Assembly: GCA_003220535.1 (NCBI GenBank)
Contig: QHSU01000062.1
Coordinates: 1 to 64,000 of the forward strand
Direction: 5' to 3'
DNA: 64,000 nt
Source of the DNA: Candidatus Rokuibacteriota bacterium
GTDB lineage: Bacteria > Methylomirabilota > Methylomirabilia > Rokubacteriales > CSP1-6
Position numbers and translations under genes: made by a program. Under the pieces are notes generated by a model. The model was not told the origin of the DNA and ran no database searches. It saw only the letters and a program-made list of their open reading frames with translations. Below, one piece after another: positions 25,078-32,917 of this stretch. Each line of letters starts with the position of its first letter. The first letter of the stretch is position 1.

Positions 25078-26189
25078 ACCGACGCCAATTCCTCAAGCTG
25101 GGAGCGGTCACGAGTGGTGTATTTGCGCTTGGCGGCGTGCCGCGGATCGGCGAGCGTTGGGCCTCTGCACAGAGCGTGGCCGTGCCCACGGTCGATCGGC
25201 TCGTCATGACCAACGTCGTGGATAACATCTACAATGTCTTCGCGAAAGGCGGCAAGCTCGATACCATTACGGTCCAGCGTACACCTCTCGCGCGCGTAGG
25301 CGAGGTTCCGCTACTTGCCGAACACGGCCTCGCCTATCACCTCGAGTCGCTGGGCGGCGTGGAGCGGCGTGAGGTCTTGCTCGACTTCGCCCTCACCGAG
25401 CTCAACCTCTTCCACAACTACCGCGCCCTCGGCGTGGATCCCACGCACGCCGATGCACTCATCATCAGCCACGGCCATCGCGACCACTACGGGGCGCTGC
25501 CGGACCTGGCGCGCGCCCAGCAAGGCAAGTTCAAGCCCGACTTGACGCTCTACGCTGGCGGCGAGGACACATTCTGCCACCGCGTTCAGATGATGCCGAC
25601 GGGTGGTACCCTCGACGGCGGCCAGCTCGACCGGGGTCCGCTCGAGGCGCGCGGCCTCAGGATCGCGCTCGCCAAGCAACCAGCCGTCGTTGCTGGCCAC
25701 GCATTCACGTCGGGGCAGATCGCCCGCACTACGGACTTCGAGCGGCCGCCGGCACCGGCGCGTCTCGTGGCCGGACCGATGGGTTCGGTGTGCTCACCGG
25801 CGCACTTCGGCGCCACCAAAGTCGAGGCCAAGCCTGGTGAGCTGGTCGCTGACACCTTCCAGGGCGAGCACGCGACGGGCTACCACGTGAAGAACCGCGG
25901 GCTCGTGGTCATCACCTCCTGCGGCCACGCCGGCGTGATCAACTCCGTGCGTCAGGTCCAGAAGGCGACGGGGATCGAGAAGGTTCACGCCATCGTGGGC
26001 GGCTTCCACCTGGCGCCGGCGCCCGATGAGATAGTGGCAAAAACGGTGGAGGCCTTCAAGGCGATCAATCCCGACTACATCATCCCGTCGCACTGCACGG
26101 GGCTCAACACGATCATCGCCGTGCACCGGGCGATGCCGCAGAAGCTCGTCATGCCCTCGACCGGTACGCGTGTAATTTTTGGGGCCTAG
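25074..26189 (+). CDS. Tat-exported metallo-beta-lactamase-fold hydrolase (cassette)
   Basis: The 371-residue product starts MNRRQFLKLGAVTSGVFALG, a twin-arginine signal. The MBL metal motif is ISHGHRDHYGAL (about residues 129-140, H-x-H-x-D-H), with later His in TSCGHAGVIN, GGFHLAPA and PSHCTG. The domain order matches the subgroup annotated as 7,8-dihydropterin-6-methyl-4-aminobenzene-phosphate synthase-like, whose true substrates are mostly unknown. Its ATG overlaps the previous stop (ATGA), so the two cassette genes are translationally coupled. GC is close to that of the host genes. GGAGGAAGAC precedes the ATG. Confidence 0.85.
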   Translation: MNRRQFLKLGAVTSGVFALGGVPRIGERWASAQSVAVPTVDRLVMTNVVDNIYNVFAKGGKLDTITVQRTPLARVGEVPLLAEHGLAYHLESLGGVERREVLLDFALTELNLFHNYRALGVDPTHADALIISHGHRDHYGALPDLARAQQGKFKPDLTLYAGGEDTFCHRVQMMPTGGTLDGGQLDRGPLEARGLRIALAKQPAVVAGHAFTSGQIARTTDFERPPAPARLVAGPMGSVCSPAHFGATKVEAKPGELVADTFQGEHATGYHVKNRGLVVITSCGHAGVINSVRQVQKATGIEKVHAIVGGFHLAPAPDEIVAKTVEAFKAINPDYIIPSHCTGLNTIIAVHRAMPQKLVMPSTGTRVIFGA

Positions 26190-26234
26190 AGGCGCTCAAC
26201 TGCTTCTGGCTCGATGCTGGTCAATCACGGGGCC

Positions 26235-26294
26235 GCCGAACAACAGGCTTGAGCGGTCCGGCGCGACGCCGGCCGCTCAGCCTGGGCGTTAGGC
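26235..26294 (+). repeat. attC4 (AACAACAGGCT family)
   Basis: GCCGAAC to GTTAGGC, 60 bp. The sequence AACAACAGGCTTGAGCGG pairs with CCGCTCAGCCTG. It is nearly identical to attC7 and attC17, which suggests cassettes collected by one lineage. Confidence 0.9.
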
Positions 26295-26311
26295 CACGTG
26301 GTAGCGACTTG

Positions 26312-26785
26312 ATGCAGATTCGGCGCGCCGAGGCCGCTGACGAGGAAGCGCTCGCAAGTATACGGCGTCGTGCCATTCTCGCGCTGGCTGTACCAGCGAT
26401 GTCGAGGGAACAGGCCGAAAGATGGGCCACGCGAGGGGCAGGAGATCGCGTGGCGCGGGCGATGCGGGAACATGACGTGTGGGTGGCCGTGGAAGGGGCC
26501 GCGATCGGCTGGGTAGAAGTGGACCGAGACCGCGTCGCGGCGCTGTATGTCTCGCCGTCTTGCTCCCGCCGCGGGGTCGGCTCGGTCCTTCTGACATTCG
26601 CCGAAACCTCCATACGGAACTCCGGCTACACGACTGCGCGTCTCGAGTCCAGCCAGAACGCTCTCGACTACTACCTTCGGAGGGGTTACCTACGATGTGG
26701 CCCGGCAGATTCTGATGGGGCATGGCCGTTGCGCAAAGATCTGGCCGCAGTTACGCCTAACCAAGGCATGGAGCCGACGCGCTAA
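26312..26785 (+). CDS. GNAT family N-acetyltransferase (cassette)
   Basis: The 157-residue GNAT protein reads MQIRRAEAADEEALASIRRR. The acetyl-CoA loop is VSPSCSRRGVGSVLL (about residues 91-105) and the last strand is ALDYYLRRGYLRCG. ATG 26312 lies 17 bases past attC4. The gene's final residues (TPNQGMEPTR) and TAA stop are encoded inside attC5, the usual arrangement of cassette genes. Substrate unknown; such cassettes range from antibiotic to polyamine acetylation. Confidence 0.85.
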   Translation: MQIRRAEAADEEALASIRRRAILALAVPAMSREQAERWATRGAGDRVARAMREHDVWVAVEGAAIGWVEVDRDRVAALYVSPSCSRRGVGSVLLTFAETSIRNSGYTTARLESSQNALDYYLRRGYLRCGPADSDGAWPLRKDLAAVTPNQGMEPTR

Positions 26786-26813
26786 AGCGCGCGGCTCATG
26801 CCGATCGTTAGCC
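26755..26813 (+). repeat. attC5 (GCATG-GAGCCGACGC family)
   Basis: GCCTAAC to GTTAGCC, 59 bp, with GGCATGGAGCCG pairing with CGGCTCATGCC around GCGCTAAAGCGC. It belongs to a different attC family from attC4, and is related to the half-sites at 37781 and 41788. Confidence 0.9.
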
Positions 26814-26840
26814 CGATGGGACTGATTTCCAGCCCCTGAC

Positions 26841-27587
26841 ATGTACGACGAGATCGCGACGCTCTATCACCTCGTCTATCCAGACTGGAACGCCGCCATC
26901 GCTCAACAGGCGGCGGCACTCGACGCCATCATTCGCAAACATGTGGGTCCGCCTCCGCGGTCGATCCTCGACGTCTCATGCGGGATCGGTACTCAAGCCC
27001 TCGGTCTCGCTGCGCTCGGGCATGCGGTCACGGCTTCCGATCTATCGTCGGCGGCCGTGGAGCGCGCTCGCCGCGAAGCTGCTCAACGCAACCTGGCCAT
27101 TGGCTTCACGGTCGCGGACATGCGTCGGTGCGCGGAGGTTCACGGATCAGGATTTGACGTCGTGCTCAGTGCCGACAACTCCATCCCGCACCTGCTCAGT
27201 GACGACGCGATCCGCGAGGCGTTAGGAAACTTCCACCAATGCATCCGACCCGGTGGAATCACGATCCTCAGCGTCCGCGACTACTTGACGGAGGGGAGAG
27301 CTTCGCCACAGCTGGTGCCGTACGGATTCCGCTCGGACGGTGACGACCGTTACTTCGTCGTCCAGACGCGAGACTGGGATGGCGACTTCTATGACGTGGC
27401 GATGTACTTCATCCGCGAGGGGCGCGGTTCGAAACCGGCGGCGGTGATTGCGGGCTCGTCGCGATACTACGCAGTCCCGATTGATCGGCTAGTCTCGCTG
27501 CTCGAGGAGAATTCCTTCATTGAGATCCAACGGCTCGATGGTGTTCTGTACCGGCCAGTATTGGTTGCGCGCCGTGGGACGGGCTAA
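26841..27587 (+). CDS. Class I SAM-dependent methyltransferase (cassette)
   Basis: The 248-residue product has motif I ILDVSCGIGTQALGLA (about residues 42-57), the acidic TASDLSSAAVERAR and the post-I segment VLSADNSIPHLLSDDAIREA. Substrate not predictable; closest to small-molecule methyltransferases with a YHLVYPDWN N-terminus, as in glycine/sarcosine-type enzymes. The TAA stop is shared with the R'' box of attC6. ATG 26841 lies 28 bases after attC5. Confidence 0.85.
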   Translation: MYDEIATLYHLVYPDWNAAIAQQAAALDAIIRKHVGPPPRSILDVSCGIGTQALGLAALGHAVTASDLSSAAVERARREAAQRNLAIGFTVADMRRCAEVHGSGFDVVLSADNSIPHLLSDDAIREALGNFHQCIRPGGITILSVRDYLTEGRASPQLVPYGFRSDGDDRYFVVQTRDWDGDFYDVAMYFIREGRGSKPAAVIAGSSRYYAVPIDRLVSLLEENSFIEIQRLDGVLYRPVLVARRGTG

Positions 27588-27641
27588 AATCCGCATTCAG
27601 CTGTCGGCGCTTCGCGCCGCAGCTGATACGGAACGTTGGGC
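27582..27641 (+). repeat. attC6
   Basis: A degenerate R'' (GGCTAAA) and R' GTTGGGC bound a 60-bp site. The arms TCCGCATTCAGCTG and CAGCTGATACGGA pair with one extrahelical base, a mark of folded attC sites. Confidence 0.75.
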
Positions 27642-27709
27642 AGCCACTCGTGTGAAGCTCCTGTGGCGGAGCGGGTCAATTCGAGACCACTGTGTGAGAG
27701 GTGAACACA

Positions 27710-28103
27710 TTGAAGCTTGACCACGTCGCAATCTGGGCGATGGACATCGAAGTGATGCGCACCTTCTACGAGAAGTACTTCGATGCGCGGTCAAACGTGA
27801 AGTATGAGAATGAATGTAAGAGGGTTCACCTCGTATTTCCTGACGTTTCCTGGAGGCGGGCGGGTGGAACTGATGCACCGGCCAGACATCCAAGGGATCC
27901 CAGATTCACAGAGGTCGCGCGAGTTCATTGGGTACGCACACCTGGGTGTGGAGCTGGGCTCCCGGGTGGCCGTCGACACCCTTACAAGACGGCTGCAGGA
28001 CGACGGGTTTCCGCTTCTCGATGGGCCAAGACTGACGGGCGACGGATACTACGAGAGCATGGTCGCTGATCCCGAAGGTAACCGGATTGTTATCGCCGAA
28101 TGA
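27710..28103 (+). pseudogene. VOC/glyoxalase-family protein, frameshifted (cassette)
   Basis: The first frame encodes LKLDHVAIWAMDIEVMRTFY and KYFDARSNVKYEN, the N-terminal strand and helix of a vicinal-oxygen-chelate protein with metal His in DHVA. Near 27809-27822 the frame shifts by one. The next frame then gives GFTSYFLTFPGGGRVELMHR, GYAHLGVELGS (second metal His) and ADPEGNRIVIAE to the stop at 28103. One extra base explains it. An intact product would be about 130 residues. The TTG at 27710 or GTG 27701 is the likely start. Confidence 0.75.
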
Positions 28104-28113
28104 GTCCGCTGCT

Positions 28114-28170
28114 GCCCAACAACAGGCTAGAGCGGACCGGCTACGCCGCGCTCAGCCTGAACGGTTATCC
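28114..28170 (+). repeat. attC7 (AACAACAGGCT family)
   Basis: GCCCAAC to GTTATCC, 57 bp. AACAACAGGCTAGAGCGG pairs with CGCTCAGCCTG. Its R' (GTTATCC) is off consensus. Confidence 0.82.
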
Positions 28171-28211
28171 AGATCTCAAATCGTGAAGCCGTTGGCGTCG
28201 GGGGTCTTGCT

Positions 28212-29069
28212 GTGAGCGAAGAGCGTGTGCTTTCGGGGAGCGAGTCGGCGGGTGGAGTCCAGGGAGTTCTGGTGGGTGCCGACGGGCTGCGTTCGCGTGT
28301 TGGGGTGCTCGTTGTCGCGGGGTCGAGCGGTCGTGTCGATGTTGTGAGGGCTCAGCGCTTTGCTCAGCTTGGGGCTGTTGCGCTGGCGCAGCAGTGGTTT
28401 GGAGGCTCTGGTCAGGCGAGCGGGATCTGTGAGATTCCGGTTGAGGAGTTTGTTCGCGGGGTGGATCTGCTTGTCGAGGCGGGCGCTTCCCGGGTCGTTG
28501 TTGTGGGTGTGTCGAGAGGAGCCGAGGGTGCGTTGCATCTTGCGGTGGTTGACGATCGTGTGGATGGCGTAGTGGCGTTGTCGCCGTCTTCGGTGTCGTG
28601 GGCGAATGTTGGTCCCGGTCTTGATGGGCAGATGACACCGGCGCGTTCGTCGTGGTCGTGGTGCGGGGAGCCGATTCCGTTCGTTCCGTACGATCCAGCC
28701 TGGGTTGACCCTGATCCTCCGGTGAGCTACCGGGCCCTGTATGAGTCGAGCCTGGTTGTGTTTGCCGAGCGTGTAGGTGTGGCGAGCATTCCCATCGAGC
28801 GGGCCCGGGCGGAGATTGTCGCTGTTGCTGGCGGTGATGATCAGATGTGGCCGTCCCTGCTGTTTGCGCAGCAGTTGGAGGCGCGGCGGGGTGGGGTCGG
28901 GTTCGAGTTGATTGTCGGCAAGGATGCTGGCCACCGGATCACGTTTCCGGGTGAGGCTGCTGCGCCGGACCGTGCTGCGGTCTATGCCTATGGCGGTTCG
29001 CAGGCGGCTGACGACGCGCTGGGAGGAGTCGCGTGGCGTGCGGCTCTTCGCCTTGCTCACCTCGACTGA
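28212..29069 (+). CDS. BAAT-type acyl-CoA thioester hydrolase/alpha-beta hydrolase with foreign codon use (cassette)
   Basis: The 285-residue hydrolase has nucleophile Ser101 in GVSRGAEGALHLA, the Asp in VAGGDDQMWPS and the His in GKDAGHRITFP, in the order of the C-terminal domain of bile-acid-CoA:amino acid N-acyltransferase/acyl-CoA thioesterase proteins. The coding strand is unusually GT-rich, with many GTT, GTG, GGT and TCG codons, unlike all neighbours, which points to a recent different donor. The start, GTG 28212 or nearby, lacks a clear ribosome-binding site. It is intact, unlike several neighbours. Confidence 0.78.
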   Translation: MSEERVLSGSESAGGVQGVLVGADGLRSRVGVLVVAGSSGRVDVVRAQRFAQLGAVALAQQWFGGSGQASGICEIPVEEFVRGVDLLVEAGASRVVVVGVSRGAEGALHLAVVDDRVDGVVALSPSSVSWANVGPGLDGQMTPARSSWSWCGEPIPFVPYDPAWVDPDPPVSYRALYESSLVVFAERVGVASIPIERARAEIVAVAGGDDQMWPSLLFAQQLEARRGGVGFELIVGKDAGHRITFPGEAAAPDRAAVYAYGGSQAADDALGGVAWRAALRLAHLD

Positions 29070-29095
29070 CTGCGGCGTGAGGCTCACGGCCGACT

Positions 29096-29158
29096 GGATA
29101 ACTCGGGCTTGCACCCGACCGCTCGTTTCGCTCGCGGCGGGTGAAGCCCAGGTTATAC
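29096..29158 (+). repeat. attC8
   Basis: GGATAAC to GTTATAC, 63 bp. CTCGGGCTTGCACCCGACCG pairs with the CGGCGGGTGAAGCCCAG side around CTCGTTTCGCTCG. Confidence 0.8.
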
Positions 29159-29175
29159 GCACGAGGAGCTGACGG

Positions 29176-29559
29176 ATGTCGTGTCCGTTCTGTGAACCCC
29201 CAGTTGGCCGACTCATCGTTGAGCGAAGCGAGTACTGCTTGGTGATCGACCTCCAGCACAAGGTTCTCGCTGGCTCGTGCATCATCGTGCCGAAGGAGCA
29301 CCGCGCGACTCCTTTCGACCTAACCGAGTCTGAGATCATCTCCACCTTCCAGTCGCTTCGAGCGGTAAAGACGCGCTTGGACGCTGAACTCTCGCCGGAT
29401 GGCTACAACGTTGGCTGGAACTGCGGCTCGACCGCCGGGCAGAAGGTCGAGCATGCTCATCTTCATGTGATCCCGAGATTTAGGGATGAGCCGTTGGCGG
29501 GCAAGGGCATTCGCTTTTGGCTCCAGCAGGATGCGAATCGACGACCCACCGGCGTATAA
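29176..29559 (+). CDS. HIT family nucleotide-binding protein, copy 1 (cassette)
   Basis: The 127-residue histidine-triad protein has the catalytic motif HAHLHVIPR with His93, His95 and His97. The N-terminal CPFCEPP pair could bind zinc. HIT proteins hydrolyse nucleotide phosphoramidates or dinucleoside polyphosphates. It begins ATG 29176, 18 bases after attC8, with ACGAGGAGCTG as ribosome-binding site. A second, diverged cassette copy lies at 32470 with the same leader sequence. The stop overlaps the R'' box of attC9. Confidence 0.9.
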   Translation: MSCPFCEPPVGRLIVERSEYCLVIDLQHKVLAGSCIIVPKEHRATPFDLTESEIISTFQSLRAVKTRLDAELSPDGYNVGWNCGSTAGQKVEHAHLHVIPRFRDEPLAGKGIRFWLQQDANRRPTGV

Positions 29560-29625
29560 CTCCGCGTTTGAACGGACCGCGGGCTCGCCTTCGCTCGCCG
29601 CGGCCGCTCACCGCGACCGTTGATA
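29554..29625 (+). repeat. attC9
   Basis: GTATAAC to GTTGATA, 72 bp, with a CTCGCCTTCGCTCGCCG loop region. The R' box departs from GTTRRRY at its last position, and an insertion-sequence remnant lies about 90 bases beyond it. Confidence 0.7.
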
Positions 29626-29715
29626 TGACTTCCACTGTCAAGCACGACGATGGGGTCGGGACCGCGCGGGCGGTTGGCTGCTTGCTTCATGGCGGTTGCT
29701 CGAGCCACCGGAAGA

Positions 29716-29775
29716 GACGATGGACTCCTTGTGGACATCGAGACCGACATACAGTGTCTTGCTAAACTCGTCCAT
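29716..29775 (-). pseudogene. IS110-family transposase N-terminal remnant
   Basis: On the minus strand, ATG 29775 starts a frame reading MDEFSKTLYVGLDVHKESIV, the N-terminal DEDD-transposase opening of IS110-family elements with the first catalytic Asp. After that the similarity ends. It is the only recognisable feature in the 345-base stretch 29560-29905. The IS1111 branch of this family is known to target attC sites, which fits its position beside attC9. Confidence 0.6.
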
Positions 29776-29905
29776 GGCTGACCTCCACGCTCGTTTGTGC
29801 CTAGAGCACCTTGCGGCTCTGGCCTCGATGAGGCTAATCCGCGTTGAGCGGCGGAGGTCAGCCTCACTTCGCGGAAGTCATACTGTCTAGGCATACGAGA
29901 CAGGC

Positions 29906-30721
29906 ATGAGCAGGGCAGAGCGTTGGCAGCTGAGTGGAAATGCGGCGGACTTCTACGAGCGGTATGTGAGGCTCCTCATGGAGCCCTGGGTGCATGGTCT
30001 CGTCGATGTGGCTGCGCTCCAGCCAGCGGAACACGTTCTCGACGTCGCCTGCGGGACGGGGTTTGTCGCACGCTTAGCCGCTGACCGTGTTGGGGCGAAG
30101 GGTCGGGTGGTTGGTATCGATCTGAATGCAAGCATGATCGAGGCCGCCCGCGCGGCATCAGGTCAGGGTGCGGCAACCACTATCGAATGGCGAACCGGCG
30201 ATGCCGCGGCTTTACCATTCGAGAGCGGTATCTTCGATGTGGTCCTCTGTCAGCAAGGCGTGCAATTCTTCCCCGATCGCATCCAAGCACTGCTGGAGAT
30301 GCGTCGTGTTCTCTGCCTCGGAGGTCGGCTGGCCTTCACGGTGTGGAGCGCTATCGGCGACACACCCTACCACGCGTCCCTCGCCGACGCGCTGGCGCGA
30401 CACTTAAGCGCCGAGGCGGCCTCCATGGCCCGAGCGCCCTATGCGCTCCATGACGCCGTCGAGCTGCATGGCCTCGTAGCCTCGGCGGGCTTTCGAAACG
30501 TAAACGTGCGTCCAACGATCAAGACGACGACGCTGCCATTGCCGGCGGAGTTCGTCCCCGGTCATCTCGCCGCGCTTCCAATGGCACAGGAAATCGCTCG
30601 GCTATCTACAGAACGGCGCAATGCCCTCGTCGAAGAGATTACTGAAGCGCTCAGCGCCTATGTGGACCGCGGGCAGTTGATATTTCCAGCAGGTGTTCAT
30701 GTCGTAACGGCGGATGCCTAA
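29906..30721 (+). CDS. UbiE-like SAM-dependent methyltransferase, copy 1 (cassette)
   Basis: The 271-residue class I methyltransferase has motif I VLDVACGTGFVARLAADRV (about residues 46-64), acidic post-motif VVGIDLNASMIEAAR and motif II/III DVVLCQQGVQFFPDR and VLCLGGRLAFTVWSA. It is clearly homologous to the cassette methyltransferase at 32918, and in both places a HIT gene lies just upstream. Its TAA stop is inside attC10. Substrate unknown. Confidence 0.87.
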   Translation: MSRAERWQLSGNAADFYERYVRLLMEPWVHGLVDVAALQPAEHVLDVACGTGFVARLAADRVGAKGRVVGIDLNASMIEAARAASGQGAATTIEWRTGDAAALPFESGIFDVVLCQQGVQFFPDRIQALLEMRRVLCLGGRLAFTVWSAIGDTPYHASLADALARHLSAEAASMARAPYALHDAVELHGLVASAGFRNVNVRPTIKTTTLPLPAEFVPGHLAALPMAQEIARLSTERRNALVEEITEALSAYVDRGQLIFPAGVHVVTADA

Positions 30722-30787
30722 CTTCACGTTCGACCGGACCGCTGGCTCGCATGCGCTCGCCGCGGCCGGTCAACGTGGGCGTTAGGC
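30716..30787 (+). repeat. attC10
   Basis: GCCTAAC to GTTAGGC, exact complements, 72 bp. CGTTCGACCGGACCG pairs with CGGCCGGTCAACGTG around GGCTCGCATGCGCTCGCC. The loop sequence is shared with attC1. Confidence 0.9.
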
Positions 30788-30864
30788 TTCGAAAAAGAGA
30801 TCAGAGGGAGGTGGGGTCAATCCGAGAGCGTCGCGGGAGTAAGGGTTGGAGGCCCGGAGTCGAG

Positions 30865-31854
30865 ATGATGGGGCTGAGATTCGCCTTCACCATCCCCCTT
30901 CTCCTCGGTGGGCTTTGCAACGCGGTGACCGCCGAGGCCCAGCAGGCGGCCAAGGTCGCTCGAGTCGGCTGGCTGGCGCGTACGGACGTCGACCCCGCCA
31001 CCCGTGAGGCTTTCCTCCAAGGCCTCCGTGATCTCGGTTACGTCGAGGGCCGCAACGTCGTGATTGAATATCGAGATGCCGAGGGGAGGCTCGAGCGGCT
31101 CCCCGCTCTTGCGGCCGAACTGGTTGCGACCAAGGTTGATGTCATCGTGGCCCCAAGCACAGTCGCCGCGATAGCTGCCAAGCAAGCGACCAGCACCGTG
31201 CCGATTGTATCGGTAACCGTTCCTGTCCCGAGCACGCTCGCGGCCAGCCTCGCGCAGCCGGGCGGCAACGTCACGGGATTGGCCTTCTTCTCCCCGGAGT
31301 TGGTCGGCAAGTGTCTGGAACTGCTCACGCAGGCCGTTCCAGGGCTCAGTCGGGTCGCTGCCCTCTGGCAACCAGGTGGCCACGGCGAACGCACGGAAAA
31401 GGACATGCTGAAGAGAGTCGAAGTCGCCGCACAGGCGCTGGCGGTCCGACTTCAATTCGTTGAGGCGCGAAGCCCGGAGGACTTCGGCCGGGCCTTTTCG
31501 GAGATGACCCGGGCGCGCGCAGATGCTCTGACGGTGTTGCCCAGCAACATGTTCTTCGGTGAGCAAAGACGCCTCGTGGACCTGGCGGCAAAACGCCGCC
31601 TCCCGGCCGTGTATCCATGGAGGGAGTTTGTCGACGCCGGGGGCCTTGTGTCCTATGGACTGAACGTTGCCGATCTGCATCGGCGTGCCGCTGTTTACGT
31701 GGACAAGATTCTCAAGGGCGCCAAGCCCGCCAACCTGCCCGTCGAGCAACCGACAAAGTTCGAGCTGCTCATCAATCTGAAGACCGCCAAGGCGCTCGGC
31801 TTGACGATCCCGCAGTCGGTGCTGGCGCGGGCTGACCAGGTCATCGAGAAATGA
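30865..31854 (+). CDS. ABC_sub_bind family solute-binding protein (cassette)
   Basis: The intact 329-residue periplasmic binding protein has a signal peptide (MMGLRFAFTIPLLLGGLCNA, cleaved after AEAQ), GLRDLGYVEGRNVVIEYRDA, LAQPGGNVTGLAFF and the shared C-terminus [20 protein letters not shown]. It is homologous to the host-region protein at 3696. The open frame continues upstream through attC10, but ATG 30865 gives the signal peptide. Carriage of a binding protein without transporter partners as a cassette is unusual: it would have to pair with a host permease. Confidence 0.85.
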   Translation: MMGLRFAFTIPLLLGGLCNAVTAEAQQAAKVARVGWLARTDVDPATREAFLQGLRDLGYVEGRNVVIEYRDAEGRLERLPALAAELVATKVDVIVAPSTVAAIAAKQATSTVPIVSVTVPVPSTLAASLAQPGGNVTGLAFFSPELVGKCLELLTQAVPGLSRVAALWQPGGHGERTEKDMLKRVEVAAQALAVRLQFVEARSPEDFGRAFSEMTRARADALTVLPSNMFFGEQRRLVDLAAKRRLPAVYPWREFVDAGGLVSYGLNVADLHRRAAVYVDKILKGAKPANLPVEQPTKFELLINLKTAKALGLTIPQSVLARADQVIEK

Positions 31855-31882
31855 ACAATGTCCACGTGGGTGCCGACTCGAA

Positions 31883-31950
31883 CCCTAACTTCAGCTTGCA
31901 GCGGCCGGCACCTCGCGTTGCTCGGCGCCGCCGCTGAAGCTGGCGGATTG
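31883..31950 (+). repeat. attC11, degenerate
   Basis: CCCTAAC at 31883 and the pairing arms CAGCTTGCAGCGG and CCGCTGAAGCTG (with an extrahelical C) look like an attC, but no GTTRRRY follows the right arm. It separates the binding-protein gene from the next open frame and may be a site fused or eroded at R'. Confidence 0.5.
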
Positions 31951-32358
31951 ATGTTTCGTGAAGAGATTGAGCCACAGTGCGTGAAGTACCTGCTGGAGCA
32001 GTGTCCAGACTTCAACCCGTACTGGCAGCGACACCGGCAGTGGTGGGGCGACGAACCTGCTGGGCTGATGATCGATCTGGGGCTTTTCGGGGAATATGCC
32101 GCGGACGATATTGAAAGAAACGATGGTCGCGAACTCCAGACGATCGCGGAAGCGGCCGATCGTCTGGTGCGCTGGCCAGATGAGGACGTTCAGATGGCCG
32201 CGACTGTAGGTTTCCTTGAAGGGCTTACTAATCGTTGTTTGGGCGATCCCGAGCGCTTTCCCTTTCAACGATTGGCGCCGCTGCTCAGCCCCGATGTCAT
32301 AGCTGTTTGCCGAGATCTCGATGACAGTTGGGGCACACAGACGCCAGGCGTTTCATGA
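31951..32358 (+). CDS. Hypothetical protein (cassette)
   Basis: The 135-residue acidic protein reads MFREEIEPQCVKYLLEQCPD, with conserved-looking QRHRQWWGDEPAGLMIDLG. It has no membrane segment or signal and I do not recognise the family. A Trp-rich core followed by helical segments resembles small DUF or immunity-type proteins often found in cassettes. ATG 31951 starts directly after the degenerate attC11. Confidence 0.6.
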   Translation: MFREEIEPQCVKYLLEQCPDFNPYWQRHRQWWGDEPAGLMIDLGLFGEYAADDIERNDGRELQTIAEAADRLVRWPDEDVQMAATVGFLEGLTNRCLGDPERFPFQRLAPLLSPDVIAVCRDLDDSWGTQTPGVS

Positions 32359-32392
32359 GGCTTGGAACAGCACCGTCACCTTGCAACCGACC

Positions 32393-32452
32393 GCCTAACA
32401 AGCCGTTGGAGCGGATCGGCTGCGCCGGCCGCTCAACGCCAGGTCGTTATAC
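32393..32452 (+). repeat. attC12
   Basis: GCCTAAC to GTTATAC, 60 bp. AAGCCGTTGGAGCGG pairs with CCGCTCAACGCC. The R' GTTATAC and the following ACGAGGAGC leader repeat those at attC8, in front of the other HIT gene. Confidence 0.88.
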
Positions 32453-32469
32453 GTACGAGGAGCCGGCGG

Positions 32470-32856
32470 ATGTCATGCCCGTTCTGTGAGCCACAAGTCG
32501 AGCGAGAACTCGTCGTTGATCGGAACGAACGCTGCGTGGTGATCGATCTCCATCACGAGATTCTCGCGGGCTCCTGCATCATAGTGCCGAAGGTGCACCG
32601 CGAGACCCTTTTCGATCTGACCGAGTCTGAGATCACCGCCACCTTCCAGTTGCTTCGAGCGATAAAGGCGCACCTAGACTCCAAACTAGCGCCCGATGGC
32701 TATAACGTTGGCTGGAACTGCGGCTCTGTCGCTGGTCAGAAGGTGCCGCACGCTCATCTTCATGTCATTCCGAGATTCAGGGACGAGCCGTTGGCGGGCA
32801 AGGGCATTCGCTTTTGGCTCAGGCAAGAGGCCAATCGGCGACCCGCCGCCGTATAA
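32470..32856 (+). CDS. HIT family nucleotide-binding protein, copy 2 (cassette)
   Basis: The 128-residue paralogue of the 29176 cassette has the catalytic HAHLHVIPR motif, CPFCEP start and identical end block RFRDEPLAGKGIRFWL. Differences are spread over the length (for example VERELVVDRN versus VGRLIVERS), so this is an old duplication or separate capture, not a recent copy. The TAA stop is within attC13. Confidence 0.9.
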   Translation: MSCPFCEPQVERELVVDRNERCVVIDLHHEILAGSCIIVPKVHRETLFDLTESEITATFQLLRAIKAHLDSKLAPDGYNVGWNCGSVAGQKVPHAHLHVIPRFRDEPLAGKGIRFWLRQEANRRPAAV

Positions 32857-32911
32857 CTCCGGCGTGCAGCCGGCGCCCGAGGTCGGGCGCGCCTGGCGCC
32901 GAGCGTTAGGT
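32851..32911 (+). repeat. attC13
   Basis: GTATAAC to GTTAGGT, 61 bp. CTCCGGCGTGCAGCCGGCGC and GCGCCTGGCGCCGAGC form the arms around CCCGAGGTCGGG. Its R'' heptamer is the same as in attC9, which also follows a HIT gene. Confidence 0.82.
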
Positions 32912-32917
32912 TTCAGA

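Noticed and set aside
29696..29890. Short plus-strand open frame between attC9 and the methyltransferase
   Set aside because: There is no ribosome-binding site or domain, and it overlaps the IS110-like remnant on the other strand.
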